In this document: positions 27,727 through 36,457 of the stretch, piece by piece
Layout of the letters: each line of letters starts with the position of its first letter
Position numbering within the stretch: position 1 is the first letter of the stretch
Origin: Lacimicrobium alkaliphilum
GTDB lineage: Bacteria > Pseudomonadota > Gammaproteobacteria > Enterobacterales > Alteromonadaceae
Assembly (NCBI RefSeq): GCF_001466725.1
Contig: NZ_CP013650.1
Location: 3,782,001-3,846,000 of the forward strand
Direction of reading: 5' to 3'
Length of the DNA stretch: 64,000 nt
The notes under the pieces: model-generated
The model's database searches: none
Seen by the model: only the letters and a program-made list of their open reading frames with translations
Told to the model about the DNA's origin: nothing
Translations under genes and position numbers: made by a program

Positions 27727-28595
27727 ATATGATTGAGATGGAACAGGTCAGCAAAAGTTACCAACAGTATCAGGTGCTGAACAAAATCACCCTGAATCTG
27801 CCACAGGGGCATATCATGGGATTACTTGGGCAAAACGGTGCCGGTAAGACCACCTTGCTGAAACTTTGCCTGGGGTTGCTTAAGGCTGATAGGGGTGAGA
27901 TCCGGGTCATGGAAGCTCCAGGTTGGGATATGCCACCAAAAGTCAAAGAGCAGGTAGGTTATGTTGCCCAGAAGTCCGACACCCTGCACTGGATGAACGT
28001 CAGCCAATTACTCGACTATACCGGTGCCTTCTATCAGAACTGGGATGCAGCTAAAGTCACTGCGCTGATGCAACGCTGGCAATTGGATCCTAAGTCCAGG
28101 GTATCGGACCTGTCTGAAGGGCAGAAACAGCGGGTGGCAATTATCCAGGCCATAGGCCATAACCCGAAGTTGCTGATTCTGGATGAGCCGGTAGCGAGTC
28201 TGGATCCGATGCTTCGTCGGGAATTTATTCGCGAACTGATTGATATCAATCTTGAAAACGGCACTTCAGTGCTGTTCTCAACCCATATCCTCTCTGATCT
28301 CGAACGGGTTGCCAGTGATATTGCCATATTGCGACGGGGGGAAATCTGTTTCCAGGGCAGTCTTGATGAGCTCAAAGAGCGCTATGTGCGTCTGCATCTT
28401 AGCAGTCACAGCCCCCTGCCAAAGGCACTACAGATTCAGGGCCTGCTGCATATTGAACACAGCCCTAACCATATCCGTGCTCTGGTAGAAAACCCTGACA
28501 GAGCTGTCGTCTCAGCACTGGAAAAGCAATTGAATGCTACGGCTCAGATTGAAGCCCTCGGCCTCGATGATATTTTCCTGGAGCTGCACAAATGA
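27723..28595 (+). CDS. ABC transporter ATP-binding protein
   Basis: A 290-residue ATPase. Walker A GQNGAGKTT (about residue 37), Q-loop region YVAQKSD, signature LSEGQKQRVA (about 137), Walker B LLILDEPVASLDP and the switch histidine in STHILSD are all intact. The domain order and C-terminal extension are those of CcmA-type exporters or drug/antimicrobial-peptide ABC systems. It overlaps both neighbours by ATGA, so regulator, ATPase and membrane subunit are probably made in fixed ratio. The transported compound is unknown. Confidence 0.94.
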   Translation: MNMIEMEQVSKSYQQYQVLNKITLNLPQGHIMGLLGQNGAGKTTLLKLCLGLLKADRGEIRVMEAPGWDMPPKVKEQVGYVAQKSDTLHWMNVSQLLDYTGAFYQNWDAAKVTALMQRWQLDPKSRVSDLSEGQKQRVAIIQAIGHNPKLLILDEPVASLDPMLRREFIRELIDINLENGTSVLFSTHILSDLERVASDIAILRRGEICFQGSLDELKERYVRLHLSSHSPLPKALQIQGLLHIEHSPNHIRALVENPDRAVVSALEKQLNATAQIEALGLDDIFLELHK

Positions 28596-30013
28596 ACGCC
28601 TATATTGCCATTCTAAAACGAGACCTGCGAATCAATGGTACGGCTTATTTGTTGCTGCCTTTGTTCATAGCGATTGTGTTATCCACCGAACAACAATTAC
28701 ACAGCCTGTACGAAAATGTCACCATAGCAGTGTTGCTACCAGCTGTACTTGGCTGGCAGCACGCCAACAGCCTTAAGGCCATGATCGCTAACCCTGCATC
28801 ATTGCTATCCCCCAATGGACGAATACAGCAATTTAACTACTCCACCGCACTCAGTATCGTCTTTTTGGTTTTGGTACCACTGCTGACTGGCATTGCTCCT
28901 GCTAGCATTCTAACTACCTGGCTAATACTGAGTCTCTCTGTTGTGGTGCTGCTTATCAGCTTCTCTGCTGCTCTGCCTGAAACTGCTAACCTGGCCGGGT
29001 TCTTTATGTCGCTAGTGTTTGTATGGTGGGCAAGTGATCTCCTCGGGGTGGTGTATATCGCCGATATCAGTCAGTTCGTCTCGCTGATGGCGCTGCCAGA
29101 GCCGGTTAGAATAAGTATCGCATCCGCGGCGACAATATGGTCAGTACTGATGTTCCGACTATTTCAGAGGGCATACTTTGCGCCCAAAGAGCTGGACGAA
29201 TCGCGTCTACCCCATAGCTGGCTCAGTCGCACCAATGAAAAAGTCACACTTTGGAAAAGTATAGGATTCTCCTCACCTCACTGGCTCAGTGCATTGGTAC
29301 AGAACTGGCAGCGCCGTTGCTTTCTGGTTAATCCCCGCAGTCTGCTTGAAAAGGGGCTGTATGGCGGGGAAAGAAGCACCAATGCCGTGACCGTAGTATT
29401 GATATGCAGTTGTTTAGTGATACTGGTGATGACATTGCTAAGTATACCGGCGCGCGCTCAGGGTGCGCTCAATTCGGAAGGCTGGCTGATGGTCGTCGGT
29501 ATGTTTTTTACCCTGGCAGCTTTTATTCTCAGCTTTAACCTGATGCTGGAATTTATCTCTTTGCAGCCCACGGTGGTTGAACTCTGGCTGCTGGATAAAA
29601 GCCCTGATCGCAAAACGTATATGGCCCGTGTGGGCAGAAGTTTCTGCCTGAGAGTACTGCGTTTTTATGCCTTCTTTGCGCTCATTTTCTTACTTATCGG
29701 TATTGCTGTGGCGGGTTCTTTTAGCGGAATACGTATCTATTTTATAATCATCAGTTTCAGCGCAATGATATTGCCATTGCAGATTGCTCTGGCTTTTTAC
29801 TGCGCGCCACGATTCAGATACCGCCCTCTTCTGATTAACAGCCTGCTGGCCATCACTGTCGGCATTTATGCAGCTACAATGGTGTTTTCTAAGGTGATTA
29901 TTCCGGTCGGTGGCCTGATGGCCTCCCTGACAGTGCTCGGTGGCGTCGGGCTGGCGCTGACTGCTCTGCAATATGACCGTTGGTGTAAAACTGCATTAGA
30001 GCTGGCCGACTAG
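28592..30013 (+). CDS. ABC transporter membrane subunit
   Basis: A 473-residue polytopic membrane protein with roughly 10-12 hydrophobic segments (for example AYLLLPLFIAIVL, IVFLVLVPLLTGIA, AVTVVLICSCLVILVMTLL, FFALIFLLIGIAVAG, GLMASLTVLGGVGLALTAL). A soluble loop lies in the middle, at about 205-265. It has no recognised enzymatic motif. Its place after the ATPase, with a four-base overlap, makes it the permease of this system. It is longer than a standard ABC-2 half-permease and could serve as both halves. I do not recognise a named family. Confidence 0.82.
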   Translation: MNAYIAILKRDLRINGTAYLLLPLFIAIVLSTEQQLHSLYENVTIAVLLPAVLGWQHANSLKAMIANPASLLSPNGRIQQFNYSTALSIVFLVLVPLLTGIAPASILTTWLILSLSVVVLLISFSAALPETANLAGFFMSLVFVWWASDLLGVVYIADISQFVSLMALPEPVRISIASAATIWSVLMFRLFQRAYFAPKELDESRLPHSWLSRTNEKVTLWKSIGFSSPHWLSALVQNWQRRCFLVNPRSLLEKGLYGGERSTNAVTVVLICSCLVILVMTLLSIPARAQGALNSEGWLMVVGMFFTLAAFILSFNLMLEFISLQPTVVELWLLDKSPDRKTYMARVGRSFCLRVLRFYAFFALIFLLIGIAVAGSFSGIRIYFIIISFSAMILPLQIALAFYCAPRFRYRPLLINSLLAITVGIYAATMVFSKVIIPVGGLMASLTVLGGVGLALTALQYDRWCKTALELAD

Positions 30014-30048
30014 ATCATACCAATCGAAAACAGACCGGTAATTTTGAA

Positions 30049-30786
30049 CTATTCCGTGTAATTCTGATAAAGCAGATCGTATAAACCGCTGGCTTTTATT
30101 TCTGCCAGCCCCTCTGCGAAGTCGCGGGCCATACCGGCATCACGGAAATAGACGCCGTACCAGGTTTTTCCCGGAAAGATATCGTGGTAGCTGACCGGCT
30201 CGTCAGTATGTAACTGCATATCCATGCGCTGGCGATACCAGTCAAACACAGTCCGGTCGGCCACTACCACTTCGGCTTTGCCGGTCCAGAACATGGCCAT
30301 TTGCCGACGTTGACTGGCAATTTCCTGATAGTGCCTTGTATGGCTTCCGTCCCTGGCAAACAAGCGCCGGAAGTCGGGACCCAGAAACTGCCCAGCTCCT
30401 TCAAAAGCAATCACCTTGTAGTTGGTCAGATCGCTTATCTGCTCAATCTGTAAATGATCAGTCTGCCTGGAAATGGCAAAATTATGATAGTAGGTAAATT
30501 CATCCACAAAGTGCCAGGGTGAGTCCGGCAAGGGTTTTTGTGTGGTTACCGCATCCAGTTGTGGTACGGCCTCCAGTGCCCGTTGCAACTTGTTATTGCT
30601 GAGGTGCACCACCAACAGATCATGGCCCCTGACGGCCAGTGCCTCCCGGAAAATATCAATCTCCAGACCGGTACGGGTCTGACCCATCACAAAAGGGGGT
30701 TTGTCGATACCGAAGGCGACGGTAAGACGCTCTGATTGGGAAAAAGTGCTGAACAGTAAAAGGCTAAGCAGTAAAACACGTAACAT
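30049..30786 (-). CDS. Periplasmic substrate-binding protein, family 3 type
   Basis: A 245-residue exported protein with a signal peptide (MLRVLLLSLLLFSTFS) followed by a type-II periplasmic binding fold of the amino-acid (SBP_bac_3) class: VAFGIDKPPFVMGQTRTGLEIDIFREAL, then ISDLTNYKVIAFEGA and a C-terminal GLAEIKASGLYDLLYQNY. The ATG at 30786 starts the signal; the ORF could extend to 30819 but without benefit. No permease or ATPase is adjacent that would make a full uptake system. Such orphan binding proteins are common in Alteromonadales, and their role (sensing or shared transport) is unclear. Confidence 0.85.
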   Translation of the reverse strand: MLRVLLLSLLLFSTFSQSERLTVAFGIDKPPFVMGQTRTGLEIDIFREALAVRGHDLLVVHLSNNKLQRALEAVPQLDAVTTQKPLPDSPWHFVDEFTYYHNFAISRQTDHLQIEQISDLTNYKVIAFEGAGQFLGPDFRRLFARDGSHTRHYQEIASQRRQMAMFWTGKAEVVVADRTVFDWYRQRMDMQLHTDEPVSYHDIFPGKTWYGVYFRDAGMARDFAEGLAEIKASGLYDLLYQNYTE

Positions 30787-30937
30787 AGTTTTCTCTGTAT
30801 CCCTCTGATCCGGGTTCAAACTAAGGCACTTTTTAGTGCGCTAAATCCATCCAGGATCATTAATCGGAGAATTTATTTTATCCATGGCCGATGAGTATAG
30901 CTGCTGTAATCCACAGCACCTGTAACAGAATGTCTTT

Positions 30938-32047
30938 TTATTCATTATGTTGCCGCAGCCAGAATGCCTCAACTTCGGACGCCTGGCCTGAAAACAAACA
31001 GTGGCGGGCTTTTTTTCCCAGTTGATAGTCATACATGGGGTCATAGTAGTCACTGAGTAGCTTTGATATCCATTCCCGGTGCGCCTGAGCATCGCCCTGC
31101 CGATGTCTGATAAAGGCCTTTTCAAGCAACTTTGCCAGTGCCTGATACCCTTCCATCCCTAAACGACGGCGGATCCGGTAAAGACTCTGACGCAGATATT
31201 CACTGAACTGTTCAAATCCCTGTTCAGCATAGTGGCTAACCGAATCGGCGAGCCGCTGCACAATATATTCATTAAATATATTCTCTACCCGCTGTTCAAA
31301 AGGCGTTTCCAGAATCACTACAGGGGCGGCGGCCATCTTTTCGCGCAGAGATTGAGGCAGCATCACTGAGCCTATATGACCGGACTCATCTTCCAGCATT
31401 ATCCCTTCTGGCTCACCGCGATTTTGCTTTATCCATAACTCAGCCAGTGCATTTTCAAAGGCTATCTGGGTGGGCTGAGGCTGGATCTGGCCACCGAAGC
31501 TGGAACCACGATGATTAGCCAGCCCCTCGAGATCCACAGTACCCGGCAATCTCTGCAATAATTCAGTCTTACCGCAACCGGTGCGACCGGCCAGCAACAC
31601 CAGAGGGGTCGTTGCAATCAACCGCTCAAGCTCATCAATAAGAAACCGACGCAGCGCTTTGTAGCCACCGGCAATGCGGGGATAATCAATACCGGCGTCG
31701 GCGAGCCATTGTTGGGTGATCTGTGAGCGTAAACCGCCGCGCCAGCAAAACAGCGCCCCCTTGGGATGAGTACGGGCAAATTCTGCCCAGGCTGCAATTC
31801 TGTCGGCTTTCAGCTGCCCGCTCACCAGTTTATGTCCCAGGTTAATGGCCGCCTGCTGGCCATAGTGTTTATAGCAGGTGCCCACTTTCGCCCGCTCTTC
31901 GTCGCTCATCAGCGGCAAACTGACTGCCTGTGAAAAGGATCCCCTGGCAAATTCAGCCGGGGCGCGCAAATCCACCAGTGGCCGATCCTCAATAAACAGC
32001 TGCCGATAATCCGTAATCAGCTGATGGGAAATATCAGACACCGACAA
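30938..32047 (-). CDS. mnmH: tRNA 2-selenouridine synthase
   Basis: A 369-residue enzyme with an N-terminal rhodanese domain ([15 protein letters not shown]; catalytic Cys in [13 protein letters not shown], about residue 96) and a C-terminal P-loop domain ([15 protein letters not shown], about 153). It replaces sulfur by selenium at the wobble uridine of certain tRNAs by way of a geranylated intermediate, using selenophosphate. It overlaps the 3' end of selD by 14 bases, so supplier and user of selenophosphate are probably co-translated. Length matches the E. coli enzyme. Confidence 0.96.
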   Translation of the reverse strand: MSVSDISHQLITDYRQLFIEDRPLVDLRAPAEFARGSFSQAVSLPLMSDEERAKVGTCYKHYGQQAAINLGHKLVSGQLKADRIAAWAEFARTHPKGALFCWRGGLRSQITQQWLADAGIDYPRIAGGYKALRRFLIDELERLIATTPLVLLAGRTGCGKTELLQRLPGTVDLEGLANHRGSSFGGQIQPQPTQIAFENALAELWIKQNRGEPEGIMLEDESGHIGSVMLPQSLREKMAAAPVVILETPFEQRVENIFNEYIVQRLADSVSHYAEQGFEQFSEYLRQSLYRIRRRLGMEGYQALAKLLEKAFIRHRQGDAQAHREWISKLLSDYYDPMYDYQLGKKARHCLFSGQASEVEAFWLRQHNE

Positions 32048-33083
32048 TTACCTGATGCTCCTGGTCGCTATTGACTATGCTGCCAATGGGCGACAAATCC
32101 AGTTGATGCTGTTGAAACAATCTATGCACTTTCTCCAGCGCCTGCGGGTCGTCACGGATCGCCACCAGCAGGCCGCCGCTGGTTTGCGGATCGCACAGCA
32201 AAGCTTTTTGTTCAGCGTTGAGGGACGACACCTTATGCCCATAACTGGCAAAATTGCGCTCTGTACCGCCTGGCACACAGCCCATGGCAATATACTCTGC
32301 TACTGCCGGTAATGTCGGCACGGCTGAGGAGATTAAGCTGGCCGCCACCCCACTGCCTTCACAAATTTCCAGTAAATGCCCCAACAGACCGAAGCCGGTC
32401 ACATCGGTGAGCGCCGACACCTCCTTCATCGCCGCCAACTCGGTGCCAATGTGGTTTAAACGACACATACTGTCGCGGGCCAGATTGGCATGTTCGGCTC
32501 TGAGTTTGCCCTGCTTCTGCGCCGTGGTCAGCACTCCCACGCCCAGAGGTTTGGTCAGGAATAACAGATCTCCTGCCCTGGCTGTATTGTTCTGTTTGAG
32601 CTGATCAATCGCTACCTGACCGGTTACCGCCAGCCCGAAGATAGGCTCAGGAGAGTCAATACTATGGCCACCGGCAAGTATGATACCGGCCTCCATACAG
32701 GCCTGGCGACCACCATCGATCACTTGTCGGGCTATCTCTGACGCAAGCTTATTCACCGGCCAGCCGAGAATAGCGATAGCCATCAGGGGTTTGCCGCCCA
32801 TGGCATAGATATCACTGATGGCATTGGTGGCGGCAATACGGCCAAAATCGAAGGGGTCGTCGCAGATGGGCATAAAAAAATCGGTGGTACTGAGCACCGC
32901 CATACCATTGCCCAGATCATATGCGGCGGCATCGTCTTTACTGCTGTTACCCACCAACAGTTTCGGATCGGGTTTTATATCCAGCTGCGAGACCAGCATA
33001 CTGTCGAGGATCTTAGGTGAAATCTTGCAGCCACAACCTGCGCCATGACTGTACTGAGTGAGTTTGACTGGTGCTTTATTCAT
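32034..33083 (-). CDS. selD: Selenide, water dikinase
   Basis: A 349-residue SelD making selenophosphate from selenide and ATP. The N-terminal [16 protein letters not shown] carries the catalytic Cys and Lys. Both cysteines are encoded by TGT/TGC, so this is the cysteine form and not a selenoprotein. [37 protein letters not shown] and [12 protein letters not shown] match the E. coli protein closely. It is first in a two-gene unit with mnmH. No selA, selB or selC was seen in the window, so selenium use here is shown only for tRNA. Confidence 0.97.
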   Translation of the reverse strand: MNKAPVKLTQYSHGAGCGCKISPKILDSMLVSQLDIKPDPKLLVGNSSKDDAAAYDLGNGMAVLSTTDFFMPICDDPFDFGRIAATNAISDIYAMGGKPLMAIAILGWPVNKLASEIARQVIDGGRQACMEAGIILAGGHSIDSPEPIFGLAVTGQVAIDQLKQNNTARAGDLLFLTKPLGVGVLTTAQKQGKLRAEHANLARDSMCRLNHIGTELAAMKEVSALTDVTGFGLLGHLLEICEGSGVAASLISSAVPTLPAVAEYIAMGCVPGGTERNFASYGHKVSSLNAEQKALLCDPQTSGGLLVAIRDDPQALEKVHRLFQQHQLDLSPIGSIVNSDQEHQVIVGV

Positions 33084-33122
33084 CTGCTGTTTTTACCCTT
33101 TTCGGGACTTTTATATCTGATG

Positions 33123-33779
33123 TTACATGGCTTTTTTCAGCATTGCCTTGATATCTTCCATTGCCTGCAGAATATGCTGACGTAAATAATCACAGGCCAG
33201 TTTACTGTCGCCCGCCTTACACAATTCCAGCAGCTGACGATGTTGCTCGGACGAAGTAACAATTTCGCCTTCCCGGATAATATACATCCGGGTATAGCGT
33301 TCTGAGTTCTGGCTCAACATCCGCACAAACTCCTCTGTTTGTGGGCGATTGGCACGGCTGTAAAGTTTCTGGTGGAACTGGCTGTTGAGGCGGCCGGTAA
33401 TATTGTTACTGTCACCATCTTCAGTGGCCGCTTCAAGCGCTGCGAGAATGCCTTCAGCGTCTTCAAAATCCTGCTCAGTCAGGCCTCTGACAGAATACTT
33501 TAATAACTCAGCTTCAAGCATGGCGCGCAACTCGAACAATTCATCGATCTGCTCAATGGAAATCTCCGCCGCTGTTGCTCCTTTGTGCGCTTCAAGGTTA
33601 ACCAGTCCTTCGGCCTCCAGTTGCATCAAGGCCTCCCGGACAGGAATGCGGCTGACCCGCATTTCTTCGGCCAGAGCCGCCTGTCGCAACGGCTCCCCGG
33701 CCTTGATCTGCCCGCTGACAATCTTTTCTCTTATGGCCTCTGTCACCAGTTGCGTGCGTGTTTTATGTTCAATGGCCAT
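33123..33779 (-). CDS. GntR-family regulator, FadR/FCD type
   Basis: A 218-residue repressor: N-terminal winged helix about 5-70 (TQLVTEAIREKIVSGQIKAGEPL, AALAEEMRVSRIPVREALMQLEAEGL) and a C-terminal all-helical FCD ligand domain (IDELFELRAMLEAELLK, NSQFHQKLYSRANRP, EHRQLLELC). The start at 33779 (MAIEHKTRTQ) is preferred to the longer frame from 33851. It is divergent from the M24 peptidase gene with an 80-110 base gap that includes TATAAT-like elements on both strands (33790-33815), so it probably controls the peptidase-deaminase unit. The ligand is unknown, likely a small carboxylate. Confidence 0.9.
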   Translation of the reverse strand: MAIEHKTRTQLVTEAIREKIVSGQIKAGEPLRQAALAEEMRVSRIPVREALMQLEAEGLVNLEAHKGATAAEISIEQIDELFELRAMLEAELLKYSVRGLTEQDFEDAEGILAALEAATEDGDSNNITGRLNSQFHQKLYSRANRPQTEEFVRMLSQNSERYTRMYIIREGEIVTSSEQHRQLLELCKAGDSKLACDYLRQHILQAMEDIKAMLKKAM

Positions 33780-33892
33780 ATCTTTCTCTTTATAATTGCA
33801 TACCAAATACATTATACGGATCTGCAAAACAGGCGCCATAGAATACGGCAACAGGTGATATTATGGATGTCATAAAACAACAGGAGAATGTT

Positions 33893-35125
33893 ATGCAACA
33901 CAACGGTATTGGTGGCAGCACAGCAGAACAGGCGCTGGCCAGACTTGAAGATATGACCGGCGATCTGTCACCTGTCGGCATTACGGAATACCGGCAACGT
34001 ATTACCAAAGCGCAGGCATGGATGCAACAGCAAGGGGTAGATGCGTTATATCTGAATGCCGGAACGAATCTGAGCTATTTTACCGGGCTGCACTGGTATG
34101 CCAGTGAGCGTATGGTGGGCGCGATTTTACCGGCACAGGGGCCACTGAAATATATCGCGCCGGAATTTGAAATAGGCAGTCTTAAAGATCATATGCAGCT
34201 TGATGGCGAGATCCTGGCCTGGCTGGAACATGAAAATCCCTACCAGTTACTTGTTTATGCCCTGCAAAAAATGGGCATTGCCAGCTCGGGCACCCTGGCT
34301 ATCGATGAAAGCACGGCATTTTTCATCTTTGATGGTATCCGTCAGGCGGCACCCGCTTTAAACCTGGTCAATGGCAGTCTTATTACCGCCCATTGTCGCA
34401 TGCACAAATCCGCCGCAGAGCTTGCCCTGATACAGCGCGCCATGGACATGACCCTTGCCGTGCATCAGGCTGCCGCCAGTATTTTGCATGAAGGCATCAG
34501 CACCAAAGACGTTGAAGCCTTTATCCATCAGGCCCACCGCAAGGTCGGTGCGCCCGGCTCCTGGTTCTGCATTGTCTTATTTGGTCAGGCCACGTCATTC
34601 CCTCATGGTGTCAAAGATCCTCAGTTTCTTAAAAGCGGCGACATGGTACTCATCGATACCGGTTGCAAGGTGCATGACTATTTGTCCGATATTACCCGCA
34701 CCTATGTCTATGGCGAACCCAGCGCCCGCCAGCGACAATTCTGGCAGTACGAAAAGCAGGCTCAGGCTGAAGCTTTTGCTGCCGCACACCCGGGTGCCAC
34801 CTGTGGCGATGTGGATAAGGCAGCCCGTGACTATCTTGTAGCTCAGGGCCTGGGACCCGACTATCAGTTACCTGGCCTGCCCCACCGCACCGGCCATGGC
34901 ATCGGTATGGATATTCATGAATGGCCCTATCTGGTCAAAGACAATCCACAGGTACTCGCGCCTGGCATGTGTTTCAGTAATGAGCCTATGCTGGTAGTAC
35001 CCGGCGAGTTTGGCATTCGGCTTGAGGATCATTTCTATATTACCGAACAGGGCGCCAGGTGGTTTACCCGGCCTAGTCACGCTATCGATGATCCCTTTGG
35101 TTATCAGGCTGGCTATTCCAACTAA
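33893..35125 (+). CDS. M24-family metallopeptidase (Xaa-Pro peptidase-like)
   Basis: A 410-residue pita-bread-fold hydrolase with a creatinase-like N-terminal domain (ALYLNAGTNLSYFTGLHWY) and an M24 catalytic domain. All five expected metal ligands are present: Asp in IDTG, Asp in SDITRT, His in GLPHRTGHGIGMD, Glu in NEPM and Glu in RLEDHFY. It is therefore more likely a dimetal aminopeptidase or prolidase than a metal-free creatinase. ATG 33893 has AGGAG six bases upstream; ATG 33863 with AGGTGA is the alternative and would add ten residues. It is divergent from an FCD-type GntR and upstream of the cytosine deaminase. Confidence 0.9.
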   Translation: MQHNGIGGSTAEQALARLEDMTGDLSPVGITEYRQRITKAQAWMQQQGVDALYLNAGTNLSYFTGLHWYASERMVGAILPAQGPLKYIAPEFEIGSLKDHMQLDGEILAWLEHENPYQLLVYALQKMGIASSGTLAIDESTAFFIFDGIRQAAPALNLVNGSLITAHCRMHKSAAELALIQRAMDMTLAVHQAAASILHEGISTKDVEAFIHQAHRKVGAPGSWFCIVLFGQATSFPHGVKDPQFLKSGDMVLIDTGCKVHDYLSDITRTYVYGEPSARQRQFWQYEKQAQAEAFAAAHPGATCGDVDKAARDYLVAQGLGPDYQLPGLPHRTGHGIGMDIHEWPYLVKDNPQVLAPGMCFSNEPMLVVPGEFGIRLEDHFYITEQGARWFTRPSHAIDDPFGYQAGYSN

Positions 35126-35175
35126 ACAGAAACTGGTTTATGCTGAAATCCGGCATATGGTGCAGAGGTTTGAGT

Positions 35176-35613
35176 ATGGATGTATTTCTTGAAGCCGCAA
35201 TAGAACAGGCCAGGCTGGGGTTAGCCGAAGGAGGTATTCCTATTGGTTCGGTACTGGTTCATGACGGCAAAATACTCGGAGCCGGCCATAATCGCCGGGT
35301 ACAGCAGGGCAGCGCCATACTCCATGGTGAGATGGATGCCCTGGAGCAGGCTGGCCGTCATCCGGCCAGTGTCTACCGCGAATCGACTCTTTATACGACC
35401 TTGTCACCCTGCAGTATGTGCACTGGTGCCATATTGTTATACGGCATTCCAAAAGTAGTAATAGGTGAGAATCAGACCTTTATGGGTGAAGAAGAACTGT
35501 TGCAGTCCAGAGGCGTCAAACTCCAGGTCGTGCAGGACAAAACCTGTATCGCATTAATGGAAGAGTTTATTCAACGTAACCCGGATTTATGGTTTGAAGA
35601 TATCGGCGAGTAA
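35176..35613 (+). CDS. Fungal-type cytosine deaminase
   Basis: A 145-residue zinc deaminase. The zinc and catalytic residues are in LHGEMDAL (His, Glu) and SPCSMCTGA (two Cys). The protein is strikingly like yeast Fcy1 as I recall it: GG-PIG at the start, GSA-LHGE, LYTTLSPC-MCTGAI and the C-terminal WFEDIGE are shared. This is the small, homodimeric cytosine deaminase class, unrelated to E. coli CodA. It would convert cytosine to uracil in the cytoplasm. ATG 35176 has GAGG eight bases upstream; the frame could be extended to 35140. The stop overlaps the next gene by 20 bases. Confidence 0.88.
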   Translation: MDVFLEAAIEQARLGLAEGGIPIGSVLVHDGKILGAGHNRRVQQGSAILHGEMDALEQAGRHPASVYRESTLYTTLSPCSMCTGAILLYGIPKVVIGENQTFMGEEELLQSRGVKLQVVQDKTCIALMEEFIQRNPDLWFEDIGE

Positions 35614-36367
35614 GTTAACGGCCATAGCCCTTTGGCTATGGCTGCCATTTTCGGTGCTGGCTGCGCAAAAAGTCACAGTGGGTGTGTATGATTACCCACC
35701 GTTTTACATTGCATCAGCCGAAAGCCATGGCGGCGTCACACCTGACATCATCAGGCTCCTGAACCAGGCACAGCAGGAATTCGAGTTCGAACTGGTCACC
35801 ACGACATCAAGACGTCGCTACCAGGACTTCGAAGCCGGCTTGTTCGATCTGATGTTATTCGAAAGCGCCGAATGGGGCTGGCAGAATTACGATGTGGTTG
35901 CCACTGAGCCTTTTTTCTCTGGCGGTGAAGTGTGGATAGCCTACGCGATGCCGGACAGGGATCAGCGCTATTTCGAAACCATCGGTAAGAAACGTTTGCT
36001 TGGTGTACTGGGTTATCACTATGGATTTGCGGCACTGAATTCAGATCCGGACTATTTAAAGGACAATTTTTCCATCCACCTGCTGGATAATCAGGAAAAA
36101 ATCATTAACCTGATTGCCGAACAACGCGCCGATATGGGCATAGTGGCGCTGTCTTTTCTGAACAATTATCTGCACCAACATCCGGAAATGCGTGAAAAAC
36201 TGCTGATTTCGGAAGAGTTTGATCAGACCTATGAACATGGCGCCCTGCTCAGAAAAGGCGCTCCTCTCAGTGTCGATTGGCTGAACAGGCTATTCAGTCA
36301 ATTGCAGGATAAAGGAGAGCTGGATCGCCTGTGGTACAAGCACCATTTACGTGAAAAGGAAGAGTAA
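35594..36367 (+). CDS. Periplasmic substrate-binding protein, family 3 type
   Basis: A 257-residue exported binding protein: signal peptide (LTAIALWLWLPFSVLAA), then VTVGVYDYPPFYIASAES and the two-lobed SBP_bac_3 pattern (FDLMLFESAEWGW, LLGVLGYHYGF, ADMGIVALSFL). The only start that retains the signal peptide is TTG at 35594, inside the end of the deaminase gene, so expression probably depends on coupled translation. There is no adjacent permease or ATPase. It is unlike the other orphan binding protein at 30049-30786 outside the fold motifs. The ligand is unknown; a pyrimidine link is only suggested by position. Confidence 0.8.
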   Translation: MKISASKLTAIALWLWLPFSVLAAQKVTVGVYDYPPFYIASAESHGGVTPDIIRLLNQAQQEFEFELVTTTSRRRYQDFEAGLFDLMLFESAEWGWQNYDVVATEPFFSGGEVWIAYAMPDRDQRYFETIGKKRLLGVLGYHYGFAALNSDPDYLKDNFSIHLLDNQEKIINLIAEQRADMGIVALSFLNNYLHQHPEMREKLLISEEFDQTYEHGALLRKGAPLSVDWLNRLFSQLQDKGELDRLWYKHHLREKEE

Positions 36368-36457
36368 TATCCATCCCAGTAAAATTCAGGTTTTAGCATC
36401 CCCGCCCCTATGCCATCATCTCTTAACGCCTTAACTTTCAAGTCAAAAACAGGTTTC

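Noticed and set aside
30841..31125. 94-codon minus-strand frame overlapping the end of mnmH
   Set aside because: It is the same strand as mnmH but in another frame, mostly inside its coding region; mnmH is certain and the short frame has no motif.
33024..33044. Possible selenocysteine (TGA) codon in selD
   Set aside because: The GAGCGCKI stretch is encoded with TGT and TGC; there is no in-frame TGA.
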